Assembly: GCA_934561055.1 (NCBI GenBank)
Contig: CAKTFN010000006.1
Location: 62,001 to 126,000, forward strand
From: an uncultured Eubacteriales bacterium
GTDB taxonomy: Bacteria; Bacillota; Clostridia; Oscillospirales; Acutalibacteraceae
Direction: 5' to 3'
Length of the DNA stretch: 64,000 nucleotides
The notes beneath the pieces are model-generated. The model saw only the letters and a program-made list of their open reading frames with translations. It did no database searches and was not told the DNA's origin. Positions 15,940-25,284 of this stretch are shown piece by piece; the stretch's first letter is position 1; each line of letters begins with the position of its first letter. A program made the position numbers and the translations under genes.

Positions 15940-17310
15940 TTATGACCTTTTGAGATACTTTTTAAGCATTGCCTCGTCAACACGGTCAAGCTCACTGTCC
16001 GGAAGCATTGAAAGAAGCTTCCAGCCGAGGTCAAGCGTCTGTTCAATCGTTCTGTTTTCATTTTCACCCTGATTGATGAAAACGCGTTCAAACTCTTTAC
16101 CGAAGCTCATAAGAAGCTTGTCGTTCTGCGAAAGTTCGTCTTCACCAATAACCGAAGCAAGTGCCTTTGCGTCCTGAACTTTTGCGTAAGAGGCAAAAAG
16201 CTGGTTTGCAAGAGCCTGATGGTCTTCACGGGTATAGCCTGCACCGATGCCGTCCTTCATAAGACGTGAAAGCGACGGAAGAACGTTGACGGGCGGATAA
16301 ACGCCCTTTGTGTCAAGACCTCTGTCAAGAACAATCTGACCTTCGGTGATGTAACCGGTAAGGTCGGGAATCGGATGGGTGATATCGTCGTTGGGCATTG
16401 TCAGAATCGGAATCTGAGTTACCGAACCCGGCGAATCCTTAATAATTCCGGCTCTTTCGTAAAGCGTTGCAAGGTCGGAATAAAGATAACCGGGATAACC
16501 TTTACGTCCGGGAATTTCACCCTTTGAGGAGCTGAATTCACGAAGTGCTTCACAGTACGACGTCATATCGGTAAGAATGACGAGGATATGCTTTCCGAGT
16601 TCATATGCGAGATATTCCGCAGCGGTGAGCGCACAGCGCGGAGTGATGATTCTTTCGATAATCGGGTCGTTTGAAAGATTGAGAAACATTACAACCCTGT
16701 CCATTACGTTCGCTTTTTCAAACGAGGAACGGAAGTACTGCGCAACGTCGTTCTTTACGCCCATTGCGGCAAAAACAATCGCAAAATCGTCGTTATCCGC
16801 AATTGAAGCCTGGCGAACAATCTGAACTGCGAGTTCATTATGGCTCATACCGGAGCCGCTGAAAATCGGAAGTTTTTGTCCTCTGATGAGGGTTGTCAGG
16901 CAGTCGATTGAGGAAATTCCGGTTCTGATATAGTTCTTCGGATAAACACGGGAAACGGGGTTGATCGGTTTTCCGTTGATGTTGAGGCTTTTCTTCGGAA
17001 AAATTTCTCCGAGACCGTCAATCGGTCTTCCGAGGCCGTCAAAAACACGGCCGAGAATCTCCGGAGAAAGCTTCATTTCCATCGGTTTTCCGGTGAGGAC
17101 GGTCGTTGTGTTGACCATTGAAATTCCTCTTGTACCTTCAAAAACTTGGACTGCGGCTTTGTCGCCTTCAATCGCAACGATTCTTCCGGTGCGCTTTGTT
17201 TTATCTTCAAGTTCAATTTCAACAAGCTCTTCGTTCATGGGCTTTTTGACGCCTTCAAGGATAACAAGCGAGCCGTTGATTTCGCTGAGACCTTTATGCT
17301 CAATAATCAT
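15940..17310 (-). CDS. ntpB: V-type ATPase subunit B
   Basis: A 456-residue non-catalytic (regulatory) nucleotide-binding subunit of the V1 head. Recognised by GRVFDGLGRPIDG, NPVSRVYPKNYIRTGISSID, LPIFSGSGMSHNELAVQIVR in place of a true Walker A, SSSKGEIPGRKGYPGYLYSDL and PSLSRLMKDGIGAGYTREDH. It pairs with subunit A, encoded 12 bases upstream, in an alternating hexamer. The ATG follows GGAGGG. Confidence 0.97.
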   Translation of the reverse strand: MIIEHKGLSEINGSLVILEGVKKPMNEELVEIELEDKTKRTGRIVAIEGDKAAVQVFEGTRGISMVNTTTVLTGKPMEMKLSPEILGRVFDGLGRPIDGLGEIFPKKSLNINGKPINPVSRVYPKNYIRTGISSIDCLTTLIRGQKLPIFSGSGMSHNELAVQIVRQASIADNDDFAIVFAAMGVKNDVAQYFRSSFEKANVMDRVVMFLNLSNDPIIERIITPRCALTAAEYLAYELGKHILVILTDMTSYCEALREFSSSKGEIPGRKGYPGYLYSDLATLYERAGIIKDSPGSVTQIPILTMPNDDITHPIPDLTGYITEGQIVLDRGLDTKGVYPPVNVLPSLSRLMKDGIGAGYTREDHQALANQLFASYAKVQDAKALASVIGEDELSQNDKLLMSFGKEFERVFINQGENENRTIEQTLDLGWKLLSMLPDSELDRVDEAMLKKYLKRS

Positions 17311-17322
17311 TGTTATCCCTCC

Positions 17323-19083
17323 TTATTTATTAAGATACGAAGCAAGTGTGTTGTCAATTTCCGTAATGTAATCGTCAAGCATTTCTATCTTGTCGTTCGG
17401 AACATCGTATTTCATTTTTACAAGTTTATCAAAAAGTCCGGTTGCGATAAGTTTTGACATCGGAACCTGAAGTGCAACGATTTGGCGACACTTGTGATAA
17501 AGATGCAAAATTGCGTGCATCATTTTAAGCTGTTTTTCAAGCGAAACGAAAGTATCGTCCTTGTGGAACGCATTCTGCTGAAGGAAGCCGACGCGGATTA
17601 CACGCGCAATTTCAATCGTAAGCTTTTGGTCGTCCGGAAGAACGTCTGCACCGATGAGCTTGACGATTTCCATGAGCGAGCTTTCTTCGTAAAGAATCGA
17701 GCAAAGCTCTTCACGGTACTTGATAAAGTCGTGACCGACATTGTCGTGGTACCATTCTTCAAGTTCGGGAACATATTCGCTGTAACTGTCGTTCCAGTTG
17801 ATTGCCGGGTAATGTCTTGCATAAGCAAGCGATTTGTCAAGAGCCCAGAAGCAACGTGTGAAACGCTTTGTGTTCTGAGTAACAGGCTCCGAAAAGTCGG
17901 AACCTTGCGGCGAAACAGCACCGATGATTGTTACCGAACCTTCGCCGCCGGAAAGAACCTTCATATAGCCGGCTCTTTCATAGAACTCCGAAAGTCTTGA
18001 CGGAAGATACGCCGGGAAGCCTTCGTCGGCGGGCATTTCTTCAAGTCGGCCGGAAATTTCACGGAGTGCTTCCGCCCAACGTGAGGTTGAGTCGGCCATG
18101 ATTGCGGTGTGGTATCCCATGTCACGGTAATACTCGGCAAGTGTGATGCCTGTGTAAATTGAAGCTTCACGGGCCGCAACGGGCATATTCGACGTGTTTG
18201 CGATGAGGACGGTTCTGTCCATAAGCGGACGTCCGCTCTTCGGGTCAACAAGTTCGGTGAACTCGGAAAGAGCCTGAGTCATTTCGTTTCCGCGCTCGCC
18301 GCAGCCGACATAAACAATGATATCTGCATCGCACCATTTTGCAAGCTGGTGCTGAGTCATTGTTTTTCCTGTTCCGAAACCGCCGGGGATTGCCGCCGCG
18401 CCGCCTTTTGCAACGGGGAAAAGGGTGTCGATAACACGCTGTCCGGTGACAAGCGGGCGTTCGGCCGGAAGTCTTTTTTGAACCGGTCTCGGAATTCTGA
18501 TCGGCCATTTCTGGCAAAGAGTCAGCTCATGCTTTTCTCCGCTTTCATCCTCAAGAACGGCAATGACGTCATTCACGCGATAAAGCCCGTCCTTTTTGAC
18601 CGAAACAATTTTTCCCGAAAGGAGCGGCGAAAGCATAATTTTATGTTTGATTACGGGCGTTTCCTGCGTTTCGGCATATACCTGTCCGCCTGAAAGGCTG
18701 TCGCCCTCTTTGGCAGTGATGTGAACATCCCACTGCTTTTCCTCGTCAAGAACGGCGGTTGAAATTCCTTTTGAAATGAAACAGCCGCTTTCTTTTTCAA
18801 GAGCCGGAAGCGGGCGCTCGATTCCGTCAAAAATATTGGTAAGGATTCCGGGGCCGAGCGTTACGCACATCTGCGAACCGGTTGAATAAACCTTTTCGCC
18901 GGGGCAAAGGCCGTCGGTTTCTTCATAAACCTGAATTGTTGTTTTTCCGCTTTCGATCCCGATAACCTCGCCCGCAAGGCGTGCGTCGCCGACATAAACC
19001 GTTTCCATCATTGAAAGGTCGGTCTTGCCCTTGATTGTTACAACGGGACCGTTAATTCCGTATATAAGATTTTCTGTTGCCAT
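17323..19083 (-). CDS. ntpA: V-type ATPase catalytic subunit A
   Basis: A 586-residue catalytic subunit. The P-loop is GGFGTGKT (in AAIPGGFGTGKTMTQHQLAK, near 230), followed by GCGERGNEM and the catalytic-domain stretch ADSTSRWAEALREISGRLEE. The non-homologous insert specific to A subunits is present between the beta barrel and the P-loop domain (about 110-190). The ATG follows AGGTGAG. Ion specificity (H+ or Na+) is set by subunits K and I, not here. Confidence 0.97.
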   Translation of the reverse strand: MATENLIYGINGPVVTIKGKTDLSMMETVYVGDARLAGEVIGIESGKTTIQVYEETDGLCPGEKVYSTGSQMCVTLGPGILTNIFDGIERPLPALEKESGCFISKGISTAVLDEEKQWDVHITAKEGDSLSGGQVYAETQETPVIKHKIMLSPLLSGKIVSVKKDGLYRVNDVIAVLEDESGEKHELTLCQKWPIRIPRPVQKRLPAERPLVTGQRVIDTLFPVAKGGAAAIPGGFGTGKTMTQHQLAKWCDADIIVYVGCGERGNEMTQALSEFTELVDPKSGRPLMDRTVLIANTSNMPVAAREASIYTGITLAEYYRDMGYHTAIMADSTSRWAEALREISGRLEEMPADEGFPAYLPSRLSEFYERAGYMKVLSGGEGSVTIIGAVSPQGSDFSEPVTQNTKRFTRCFWALDKSLAYARHYPAINWNDSYSEYVPELEEWYHDNVGHDFIKYREELCSILYEESSLMEIVKLIGADVLPDDQKLTIEIARVIRVGFLQQNAFHKDDTFVSLEKQLKMMHAILHLYHKCRQIVALQVPMSKLIATGLFDKLVKMKYDVPNDKIEMLDDYITEIDNTLASYLNK

Positions 19084-19105
19084 TATTTCTCACCTCGAAG
19101 GCCTG

Positions 19106-19699
19106 TCATTCAATTGAAAGAGAAGACTGAGTCAAAAACAGCTCTCTTTGAGCGGCGATTCTGCTTTCAAGCGAATCAACGGCAAAAACCGTTTTTTCTC
19201 CGTTTGAAGCCGCTGCACCGCCGAGCTTGATTTTTTCGCTCTTTTCAAAAGCCTTAACGCCCTTTATGTCCGAAAGTTTTTCTTTGCAAAGCGGAAGGTC
19301 ACTCTCTCTGACATAAATAACTGCGCCGTCACCGATCTCTTCAACGAGAGAAACAATGCTTTTTCTAAGAAAAGCCTCGTAATCGGCCGTCTTTGTAAAC
19401 TGTGAAAGTCTTTCTCTGACCTTTTCAAAAACGGCGGCAGTGATTTCCTCTCTCTTTTTTGCAAGGTTCTTTTTGCTTTCGGCGTTGAGCGATGAAATTC
19501 TGCTTCCCTTTTGGGTTGTGATTCTCTGCGCCTCATAATCAAGACGGCTTTGAAGTTCCGCCTGCGCCTTGCTTTCAAGATCTTTGAGCTGCTCTTTTCT
19601 GAACTTTTCGGTCTGCTTTTCAATTTTTTTGCATTGAGCAAGAGCGTTCTTGTTGATGATTTCCGAAAAACGCTCGATCTTGTCGTTTTGGTTAAGCAT
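19106..19699 (-). CDS. ntpE: V-type ATPase subunit E
   Basis: A 197-residue peripheral-stalk subunit with a long N-terminal coiled coil rich in Lys/Glu/Gln (KKIEKQTEKFRKEQLKDLES) and a C-terminal globular part (IVSLVEEIGDGAVIYVRESD, GGAAASNGEKTVFAVDSLESR), which matches the family's GG.....G...vdNtle..l pattern. The ATG at 19699 follows GAGGG; longer in-frame reading runs back into the subunit F gene and is not needed. Confidence 0.9.
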   Translation of the reverse strand: MLNQNDKIERFSEIINKNALAQCKKIEKQTEKFRKEQLKDLESKAQAELQSRLDYEAQRITTQKGSRISSLNAESKKNLAKKREEITAAVFEKVRERLSQFTKTADYEAFLRKSIVSLVEEIGDGAVIYVRESDLPLCKEKLSDIKGVKAFEKSEKIKLGGAAASNGEKTVFAVDSLESRIAAQRELFLTQSSLSIE

Positions 19700-19715
19700 T
19701 ATATTCCCTCGTTTC

Positions 19716-20021
19716 TCAGACCTGAATTCCGATTGCGTCACGGACATATGCAGTAATCGAATCCGTTCCCGCATTCGGATTTTTCATGTCGGGTATTTCG
19801 GTGATGAGAAGTCCGGCGCGCTTTTTTTCTTCGAGAATCGTTGCCGGATACGCAATCGACAGCGACCTTGTTACAAGAACAATTCCGACGGTTTCGTCCT
19901 CCCTCGCCTTTTGAAAAGCGGATTTCAGACTTTCTTCGGAAAGGGCAAGCGTGCCTTCGACGCCGGCAAGCCTGAAGCCTGTGAGCGTGTCTTCATCACT
20001 GCTCAAAAGAAACATTCTCAT
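19716..20021 (-). CDS. V-type ATPase subunit F
   Basis: A 101-residue rotor subunit that binds subunit D. It shows the family pattern: MFLLSSDEDTLTGFRLAGVE, then VGIVLVTRSLSIAYPATI and LLITEIPDMKN. The start at 20021 follows CAGGG; upstream in-frame sequence lies in the K-F intergenic region. Symbols for this subunit differ between organisms (ntpG in Enterococcus), so none is given. Confidence 0.92.
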   Translation of the reverse strand: MRMFLLSSDEDTLTGFRLAGVEGTLALSEESLKSAFQKAREDETVGIVLVTRSLSIAYPATILEEKKRAGLLITEIPDMKNPNAGTDSITAYVRDAIGIQV

Positions 20022-20081
20022 GATATTACCCTGCCTTTTTCTTTTTTGAGCCAAAGCCGCAAAAAGCGGCATTTCAAATCA

Positions 20082-20567
20082 TCAAACCTTGTTAAGAATA
20101 AGGATTGAAATAACAACACCGTAAAGGGCGATTGATTCACCGAGGGCAACGAAGATAAGGCTCTTACCGAATGACTTCGGGTCTTCGCTCGTTGCGGCGA
20201 TTGCGGCCGGTGCGCCTGCTGCAACGGCAATACCGCCGCCGATGCCGGCAAGACCTGTTACAAGACCTGCGGCAAGAAGGCCGAGACCGTTAGCCTGGGT
20301 CTTGGTTTCAGTTGCTTCTGCGGTTGCTGCAGTGTCCGAAGTGCTCGGTGCCGCGGCGACGTCGGTTGCCGGTGCACCGGTTTCAGCCGAAGCGCAAAAC
20401 GCAAAAACGCTGACCATAACAATAAGAACAAGGAAGGTTGCAAGGTTAACTCTCATAGCTTTTTTTACCGACTTTCCTTCCATTCTCTTTTTGAAAGTGA
20501 AGAAAGCCGAAAGGGTAAGGCCTACTGCGGGAACGATGATTGCAAGTGCATAAAGAAAACCGGTCAT
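20082..20567 (-). CDS. ntpK: V-type ATPase subunit K (membrane rotor proteolipid)
   Basis: A 161-residue proteolipid. TM3 and TM4 carry the typical Gly-rich ring helices (GLAGIGGGIAVAAGAPAAIAA) and the ion-binding Glu in FVALGESIALYG. The N-terminal half is different: TM1 (FLYALAIIVPAVGLTLSAFF), a Lys/Arg-rich loop, TM2 (ATFLVLIVMVSVFAFCASA) and an Ala/Thr linker of about 35 residues without ring-helix features. The second segment looks like a signal peptide with a plausible cleavage site after CASA. The ATG follows GGAGG. Confidence 0.92.
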   Translation of the reverse strand: MTGFLYALAIIVPAVGLTLSAFFTFKKRMEGKSVKKAMRVNLATFLVLIVMVSVFAFCASAETGAPATDVAAAPSTSDTAATAEATETKTQANGLGLLAAGLVTGLAGIGGGIAVAAGAPAAIAATSEDPKSFGKSLIFVALGESIALYGVVISILILNKV

Positions 20568-20625
20568 TTTAATTTCCTCCGATATTAAAAAATTTTTTAT
20601 TTGGATTTATAAGTTTAAAATTGGT

Positions 20626-22542
20626 TTACTGTTTGATTTTTGCGGCTTCAAAGGGTCTTCCTTCGCCCTCATAGAAGCGGCTGAACATTTCATAAAACTC
20701 AAGTCTGAGTCCCTGAATACCCGTAAGAAGGCCTTCAAGGGCAATGACAACGATGTTTCCGAGAACAACAACAATCATTCCTTTGACTGTTGACGTGTCG
20801 CCGGCAAGAGTGAAGACAACCATCATCATGCTTGCGTGAACGATTACGAACGCGCCGACACGAAGGAAGGAAACCGTGTTGCTGAAATAAGAAAGAATGT
20901 ACTCGATGCATTCAAAAAGATTTTGAAGAACGAAGTCGCCGATGCTGTCCGGCTTTTTGAACTTTCCTTCGTCAAGAACAGGTGCAAGAAGTTCTTTGCA
21001 GAAAAGAATCACAACTCCGACAAGGAGCATCACGGTGCTGATTTTCGTCGGGAAGATTCCTTTGCCCGCCATGAAGGAATAGGCAAGGTTTGCACCGCCG
21101 ATATAAACCACAAGGCCGGCAAGACCGTTTTCGGAGAAGAGCGCCGTTCCGACTTTCTTCTTCTTGATGTTTGTGATTATACTGATGAGGATCGCAACGA
21201 TAACGAGTGCAACACCGATTCCGATTGCAAAAAGGAGAACCGTGTTGATCGAATCCATAACCGAAAGCGGTTTCGACGCAAGTCCCATTGCGTGATACAC
21301 CGGATCAAGAAGTTCTTCAAAACCGAAGACTGAACCGAAGATGAATCCGAAGAACATTGACGAAACGCCGCACGGAACAAGAATTTTTCCAAGCTCAATC
21401 TTTTTGAGCTTCCATGCAAGCAGACCGCCGAGGGCAAGAACAAAGCCCTGGCCGACGTCGCCGAACATGATTCCGAAAAGAAGCGTATACGTTGCGGCGA
21501 CGAACGCCGTAATGTCAATATCTCCGTATGACGGAAGGCCGTACATTTTTACGAAGTATGTATACGGACGGGAGAAAAGGAAGTTATTGAGACGAACCGG
21601 CGGAGAAGAATTCTTTTCCGGATCCTCAATTTCCGTAACGAATTCCGGATATTTTTCAAGTCTCTTTTTGAACTTCTTTTCGGCGGAAGCTGGAATCCAG
21701 CCGACGAAGAAACAGCTTTTTTCGTGGTGCACCGCATATTTTCTCAGTTCAAAAACAGCGTTGAGTTCTTTAAGTTTGAGATAAAGCGATTTGATTTTTT
21801 CGCCCTCTGTTTCCCAAATGGACTTGATTTTTTCATTTAGCTCTTCCTGCTGAACCTTGATGAGTTCAATGTTTTCGTTGAGGCTCTTGATTATGTCGTC
21901 CGTGGTTCCGACCGCCGATGGAATGTGAAGCCGTTCAAAATGAAGCGAAGCGAAGATTCCGTCAATTTCGTCCTCCCTTTCCTTCGGTGCGAAATATGCG
22001 CCCCAATAACCCGCATCGTTTGAAGAACAGGGGCAGAAAAGGATGTACGGATTTTCCGCATAGCCTTTCGTAAGCTTCAGATAGCCGTCCTTCGGAAGGA
22101 AGCCGAACCTCGGACAGATGAACTTGCAGTCAAAAATTTCGTCAAGTCCAACGTTAAGCCCGGTGAAGTGAGAATATTTTTCAATTCCGTCAATGCATGC
22201 GTCGTACTGTTCCGAAAGATTTTTAAGTTCTTCTCCGAGAGTGTTGAGCGTTTCTCCGACGGAGCTTATGTACTCCTTTGCACGGTCGTCAACAACGGTT
22301 CCTTTAATTTTCTTTGCGTCGTCAAGACTGACCCCGAGCGAAGAGGCAAGCTCTTTGATGTTTGCGAAAAGCTGGGAATACGGGTTTTCTTCACTCAGCG
22401 GAGCATAGCCCATCGACTGAGAGATGAAGTTTCCGGCGTATTCCGGATGAAAGTTTCCGTCTGCGCAACAGGCGGTGATAAGTTTGTTGAGCTGTGAGGC
22501 GGGACCGTTTATCCTCACGAACTTCATTTTTTCAATTGCCAA
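20626..22542 (-). CDS. ntpI: V-type ATPase subunit I (membrane stator)
   Basis: A 638-residue stator: N-terminal cytoplasmic half with coiled coils (ENIELIKVQQEELNEKIKSI) and a C-terminal half with seven or so membrane spans (LLFGIMFGDVGQGFVLALGG, YILSYFSNTVSFLRVGAFV). The Arg of SFLRVGAFV and the conserved FYEMFSRFYEGEGRPFEA tail match the family. The start is taken as TTG at 22542, 9 bases from AAGGGGG, giving MAIEKMKFVRI, the usual N-terminus; the ATG at 22527 has no ribosome site. It follows subunit C by 14 bases. Confidence 0.94.
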   Translation of the reverse strand: MAIEKMKFVRINGPASQLNKLITACCADGNFHPEYAGNFISQSMGYAPLSEENPYSQLFANIKELASSLGVSLDDAKKIKGTVVDDRAKEYISSVGETLNTLGEELKNLSEQYDACIDGIEKYSHFTGLNVGLDEIFDCKFICPRFGFLPKDGYLKLTKGYAENPYILFCPCSSNDAGYWGAYFAPKEREDEIDGIFASLHFERLHIPSAVGTTDDIIKSLNENIELIKVQQEELNEKIKSIWETEGEKIKSLYLKLKELNAVFELRKYAVHHEKSCFFVGWIPASAEKKFKKRLEKYPEFVTEIEDPEKNSSPPVRLNNFLFSRPYTYFVKMYGLPSYGDIDITAFVAATYTLLFGIMFGDVGQGFVLALGGLLAWKLKKIELGKILVPCGVSSMFFGFIFGSVFGFEELLDPVYHAMGLASKPLSVMDSINTVLLFAIGIGVALVIVAILISIITNIKKKKVGTALFSENGLAGLVVYIGGANLAYSFMAGKGIFPTKISTVMLLVGVVILFCKELLAPVLDEGKFKKPDSIGDFVLQNLFECIEYILSYFSNTVSFLRVGAFVIVHASMMMVVFTLAGDTSTVKGMIVVVLGNIVVIALEGLLTGIQGLRLEFYEMFSRFYEGEGRPFEAAKIKQ

Positions 22543-22556
22543 TGAATTCAACCCCC

Positions 22557-23594
22557 TTAGTCATCAATACCGATGAGGTTTTTTCTGATTTCCTGCGCCG
22601 GAACGCCATATTTGCAACCTTCGATTATTCTCACAAGATCGGTTGTCTCGTCCTGAGAAAGAAGAAGGAAGCACAGCATAACGGCCGGCGGATAAGAAGA
22701 AAATCTGATTTCTTTTTTACAGTAGCTGTGAAGAAAAACTTCAAGTCCTTTTTCAAAATCCGAGTCTTTTTTTGAAACGTCTTTATACGGCGTTTTTGAA
22801 AGAATTTCAAAAAACTCTTCTTCGGTTTTGCATTTTGAAAGTTTTTTTCTGACGCTTTTGGAAAGAAGGCTCACCGCATTTTCCGAAGCAATCGAGGAAG
22901 AAAGCCTTTCAATTGCCTGAGGATAATAGCGAAGCGCGCGCCAGAGACTGCTGAGCCTTCGGCAGTCAAGGCTTCTTGCCGCAACGTCCTTAATTGCCTC
23001 CTGCGCCTTTTTCGATCCGCATTTTTTCACGAGCTTTTCAAACGCATTTTCAAAATAATCGTAAAACGCAATTTCAAAGCTCAGATAGCTTTTGTTCGGA
23101 TCAAGAAGAAGACGGCGATAAAGCTTTCCGTATTCGGTTTTTTCAAGGCACGAAGCAATCTCTTCAAAAGAATTCGCCTTGCCCAAAGCGAAAAGGTCAA
23201 TGCTCAGATGTTTGTCAACGAACGGGTGAACCTGAAGAAGATATGACTCGGTCTTTTTTGAAAACATCAGAAGCGTGCAGCGCAAAATCTGCTCAACCTC
23301 GGTTTTAATTATGAAATATTTATAAAACTCATCGCCTATCGCAAGTTCATAACGGCAAAGCGCACCGAACTTTGAAAAGCGAGATTTTTGAACAAGGTCT
23401 TCAAGCGTTTTCGGCGGAAAATCGCTGAGTTTGGAATCGAAAAGCTCTTTTGAGTATTCTGTGTTGCTTTTGAGATATGACGCAATCTCGTTTGAGTTTT
23501 TGCAAGAAAGAAGCGCATCATACTGCTCCTTTGAAAGCCGCTTTCCGTAAAACGCCCTTGAAAGAGCAAGGACGGCATTGGAAGCTTTTGACAC
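22557..23594 (-). CDS. ntpC: V-type ATPase subunit C (AC39/d-type)
   Basis: A 345-residue socket subunit linking the rotor ring to the central stalk. It is all-helical with three repeated units, and shows ASNAVLALSRAFYGKRLS at the start and FLLLSQDETTDLVRIIEGCK, the conserved R-I-I-EG(C/K) motif of the family, near the end. The start is GTG at 23594, 5 bases from GGGAGGTGA. An ATG six codons upstream overlaps that ribosome site and is unlikely. Confidence 0.9.
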   Translation of the reverse strand: MSKASNAVLALSRAFYGKRLSKEQYDALLSCKNSNEIASYLKSNTEYSKELFDSKLSDFPPKTLEDLVQKSRFSKFGALCRYELAIGDEFYKYFIIKTEVEQILRCTLLMFSKKTESYLLQVHPFVDKHLSIDLFALGKANSFEEIASCLEKTEYGKLYRRLLLDPNKSYLSFEIAFYDYFENAFEKLVKKCGSKKAQEAIKDVAARSLDCRRLSSLWRALRYYPQAIERLSSSIASENAVSLLSKSVRKKLSKCKTEEEFFEILSKTPYKDVSKKDSDFEKGLEVFLHSYCKKEIRFSSYPPAVMLCFLLLSQDETTDLVRIIEGCKYGVPAQEIRKNLIGIDD

Positions 23595-23626
23595 AAAACT
23601 CACCTCCCGCATTAATTATTGAATTT

Positions 23627-23938
23627 TCAGCCGCCGATGATGTTTTGAACCGCTTCGCTGACCCAGCGTTCGCAGTTTTCTTTGTATACGGCGGAAAGCT
23701 CTTCTGCGGCGGCGTTTTCTTTTTCGGCAATCGCCTTTTCGGCTCTTTCAAGCTCCGCAAGGGAATCCTTTTTCATTTTTTCGGACTGCAAAAGGAATTC
23801 GCGGTCGTTTTCTTCCCGAAGTTTCTGCTTTTTTTCATCAAGTTCTTTGACAGCGGCGACACGAGAAGCGGCGGCGTTTTCAACGCTTTTTCTTGCGGTC
23901 TTGTCAACCTCGATAAGCTTTTTGATAAGATCGTCCAT
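23627..23938 (-). CDS. V-type ATPase subunit G/H-like (peripheral stalk)
   Basis: A 103-residue, almost entirely charged coiled coil (ELDEKKQKLREENDREFLLQ) ending in WVSEAVQNIIGG. Size, composition and first position in the operon match the G/H-type peripheral-stalk subunit that pairs with subunit E. The ATG at 23938 lies 7 bases from GGAGG; a GTG one codon upstream is possible. Confidence 0.85.
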   Translation of the reverse strand: MDDLIKKLIEVDKTARKSVENAAASRVAAVKELDEKKQKLREENDREFLLQSEKMKKDSLAELERAEKAIAEKENAAAEELSAVYKENCERWVSEAVQNIIGG

Positions 23939-23966
23939 CACTACGCCTCCTTTTATATGATTTATT

Positions 23967-23994
23967 ATTATAGCACCAAAAAATTTTTTATCAA
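23967..23994 (-). promoter_or_regulatory. Promoter of the V-type ATPase operon
   Basis: TTGATA (23989-23994), 16 bases, TATAAT (23967-23972) on the minus strand. Confidence 0.72.
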
Positions 23995-24089
23995 GCGTTT
24001 AATTCAAAATATCGGCTTCAAATTCTACAAATATTTTATCTTACGGAAATAATATTCATTGCACCTTGCCCATAGATTTCGTCTTTTGC

Positions 24090-24118
24090 TTGAAAGATGC
24101 CGAAAATTGTGATATCAT
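24090..24118 (+). promoter_or_regulatory. Promoter of the FkbM-type methyltransferase gene
   Basis: TTGAAA (24090-24095), 17 bases, TGATATCAT with -10 TATCAT (24113-24118); extended -10 type. Confidence 0.6.
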
Positions 24119-24186
24119 CATTTTTGCCGCAGTTATGCGACACTCCGAAACAATCGGTAGAACAAATCACAAAAAAGGTGAAAACA

Positions 24187-25239
24187 ATGCTTGAACATAT
24201 AAAAGAAAAAGAGCTTTGGCAAGTACTCAAAGAAGAAAAGCTGCCGATTCTTCTTTACGGAATGGGAAACGGTGCGGACATGATTATCGAAGAGCTTGAA
24301 AAAATCGGCGTTTCGTTCTCAGACACTTTTGCAAGCGACGGTTTCGTCAGAGGTCAGCTTTTCCACGGCAAAACCGTTCTCACTCTTTCTCAAGCGGAAG
24401 AAAAATACGGCGAATTTGTGATTCTCATGACCTTTGCCGTTCACGATGAAAAGACGCTTTTGTTCGTCAAAGAACTTTCAAAGAAGCATCGGCTTTACTC
24501 CCCCACCGTTCCGATTGCCGGAAAAGGACTTTTTAATCTTCAATATATTATTGAAAACGAGAAGCGGTTCGACAAGGCCTTTGAGATTCTTGCGGACGAA
24601 AAATCAAAGAGAACTTTTCTTGACGTTTTGACCTTCAAAATCAGCGGAAAAACCGAATATCTCTTTGGCTGTGAAAGCGACAAAAGCGAGGTCTATGAAA
24701 AAATTCTGAAACTTTCAAAAAACGAAACTATCGCCGACCTCGGCGCATACGACGGAGACACAATCAGAGAATTTCTCTCCTTCACCGAAAACCGATACAG
24801 GCATATTTTTGCTTTTGAACCGGATGAAAAAAATTTCAAAAAGCTCATGGCAAAAACCGAAGGTTTCAAAAATCTTTCTCTTTTCAACCTCGGTGCGTGG
24901 GACAAAAAGGAAACACTCCTTTTTGAAAAGAAAGCCGGACGGAATTCGCACAAAAGCACAACCGGCGTTCCGGTAAATTTTGACAGCGTTGACAACGTCG
25001 TCAATCTTCCGCTCAGCTTCATAAAAATGGATATCGAAGGGGCGGAACTTAAAGCCCTTGACGGAGCAAAAGATTCAATCAAAAAATTCAAACCGAAACT
25101 TTACGTTTGCGCCTACCACAGGAATGAAGACTTTTTCACTCTTCCGGAAAAGATTCTTTCAATTCGGCCGGATTACAAAATATATCTTCGTCACCACCCG
25201 TATGTTCCGGCGTGGGAAACAAATTTCTACTGTATATAA
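24187..25239 (+). CDS. FkbM-family SAM-dependent methyltransferase
   Basis: A 350-residue protein. The C-terminal half is an FkbM methyltransferase: SAM-binding IADLGAYDGDTIREF (near 183), IFAFEPDEKNFKKL, and the family's FIKMDIEGAELKALDGA (near 280), ending YKIYLRHH. The N-terminal half has a Rossmann-like nucleotide-binding start (ILLYGMGNGADMIIEELEK) of the kind found in sugar-modifying enzymes. Such proteins usually O-methylate sugars of surface glycans or antibiotics. The ATG at 24187 follows AGGTGA; in-frame ATG at 24097 has no ribosome site. It stands alone, so the acceptor is unknown. Confidence 0.85.
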   Translation: MLEHIKEKELWQVLKEEKLPILLYGMGNGADMIIEELEKIGVSFSDTFASDGFVRGQLFHGKTVLTLSQAEEKYGEFVILMTFAVHDEKTLLFVKELSKKHRLYSPTVPIAGKGLFNLQYIIENEKRFDKAFEILADEKSKRTFLDVLTFKISGKTEYLFGCESDKSEVYEKILKLSKNETIADLGAYDGDTIREFLSFTENRYRHIFAFEPDEKNFKKLMAKTEGFKNLSLFNLGAWDKKETLLFEKKAGRNSHKSTTGVPVNFDSVDNVVNLPLSFIKMDIEGAELKALDGAKDSIKKFKPKLYVCAYHRNEDFFTLPEKILSIRPDYKIYLRHHPYVPAWETNFYCI

Positions 25240-25242
25240 TGA

Positions 25243-25279
25243 AAAAGCCGCCGTAATCATTTCCGATTGCGGCGGTCTT
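25243..25279. terminator. Bidirectional intrinsic terminator
   Basis: CCGCCGTAATC (25248-25258) pairs with GATTGCGGCGG (25265-25275, one mismatch), with A-run before and T-run after; shared by the converging methyltransferase and foldase genes. Confidence 0.82.
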
Positions 25280-25284
25280 TAATA

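Noticed and set aside
17482..18000. Plus-strand frame of 172 codons inside ntpA
   Set aside because: Complement-strand shadow of the highly conserved subunit A gene; no ribosome site.
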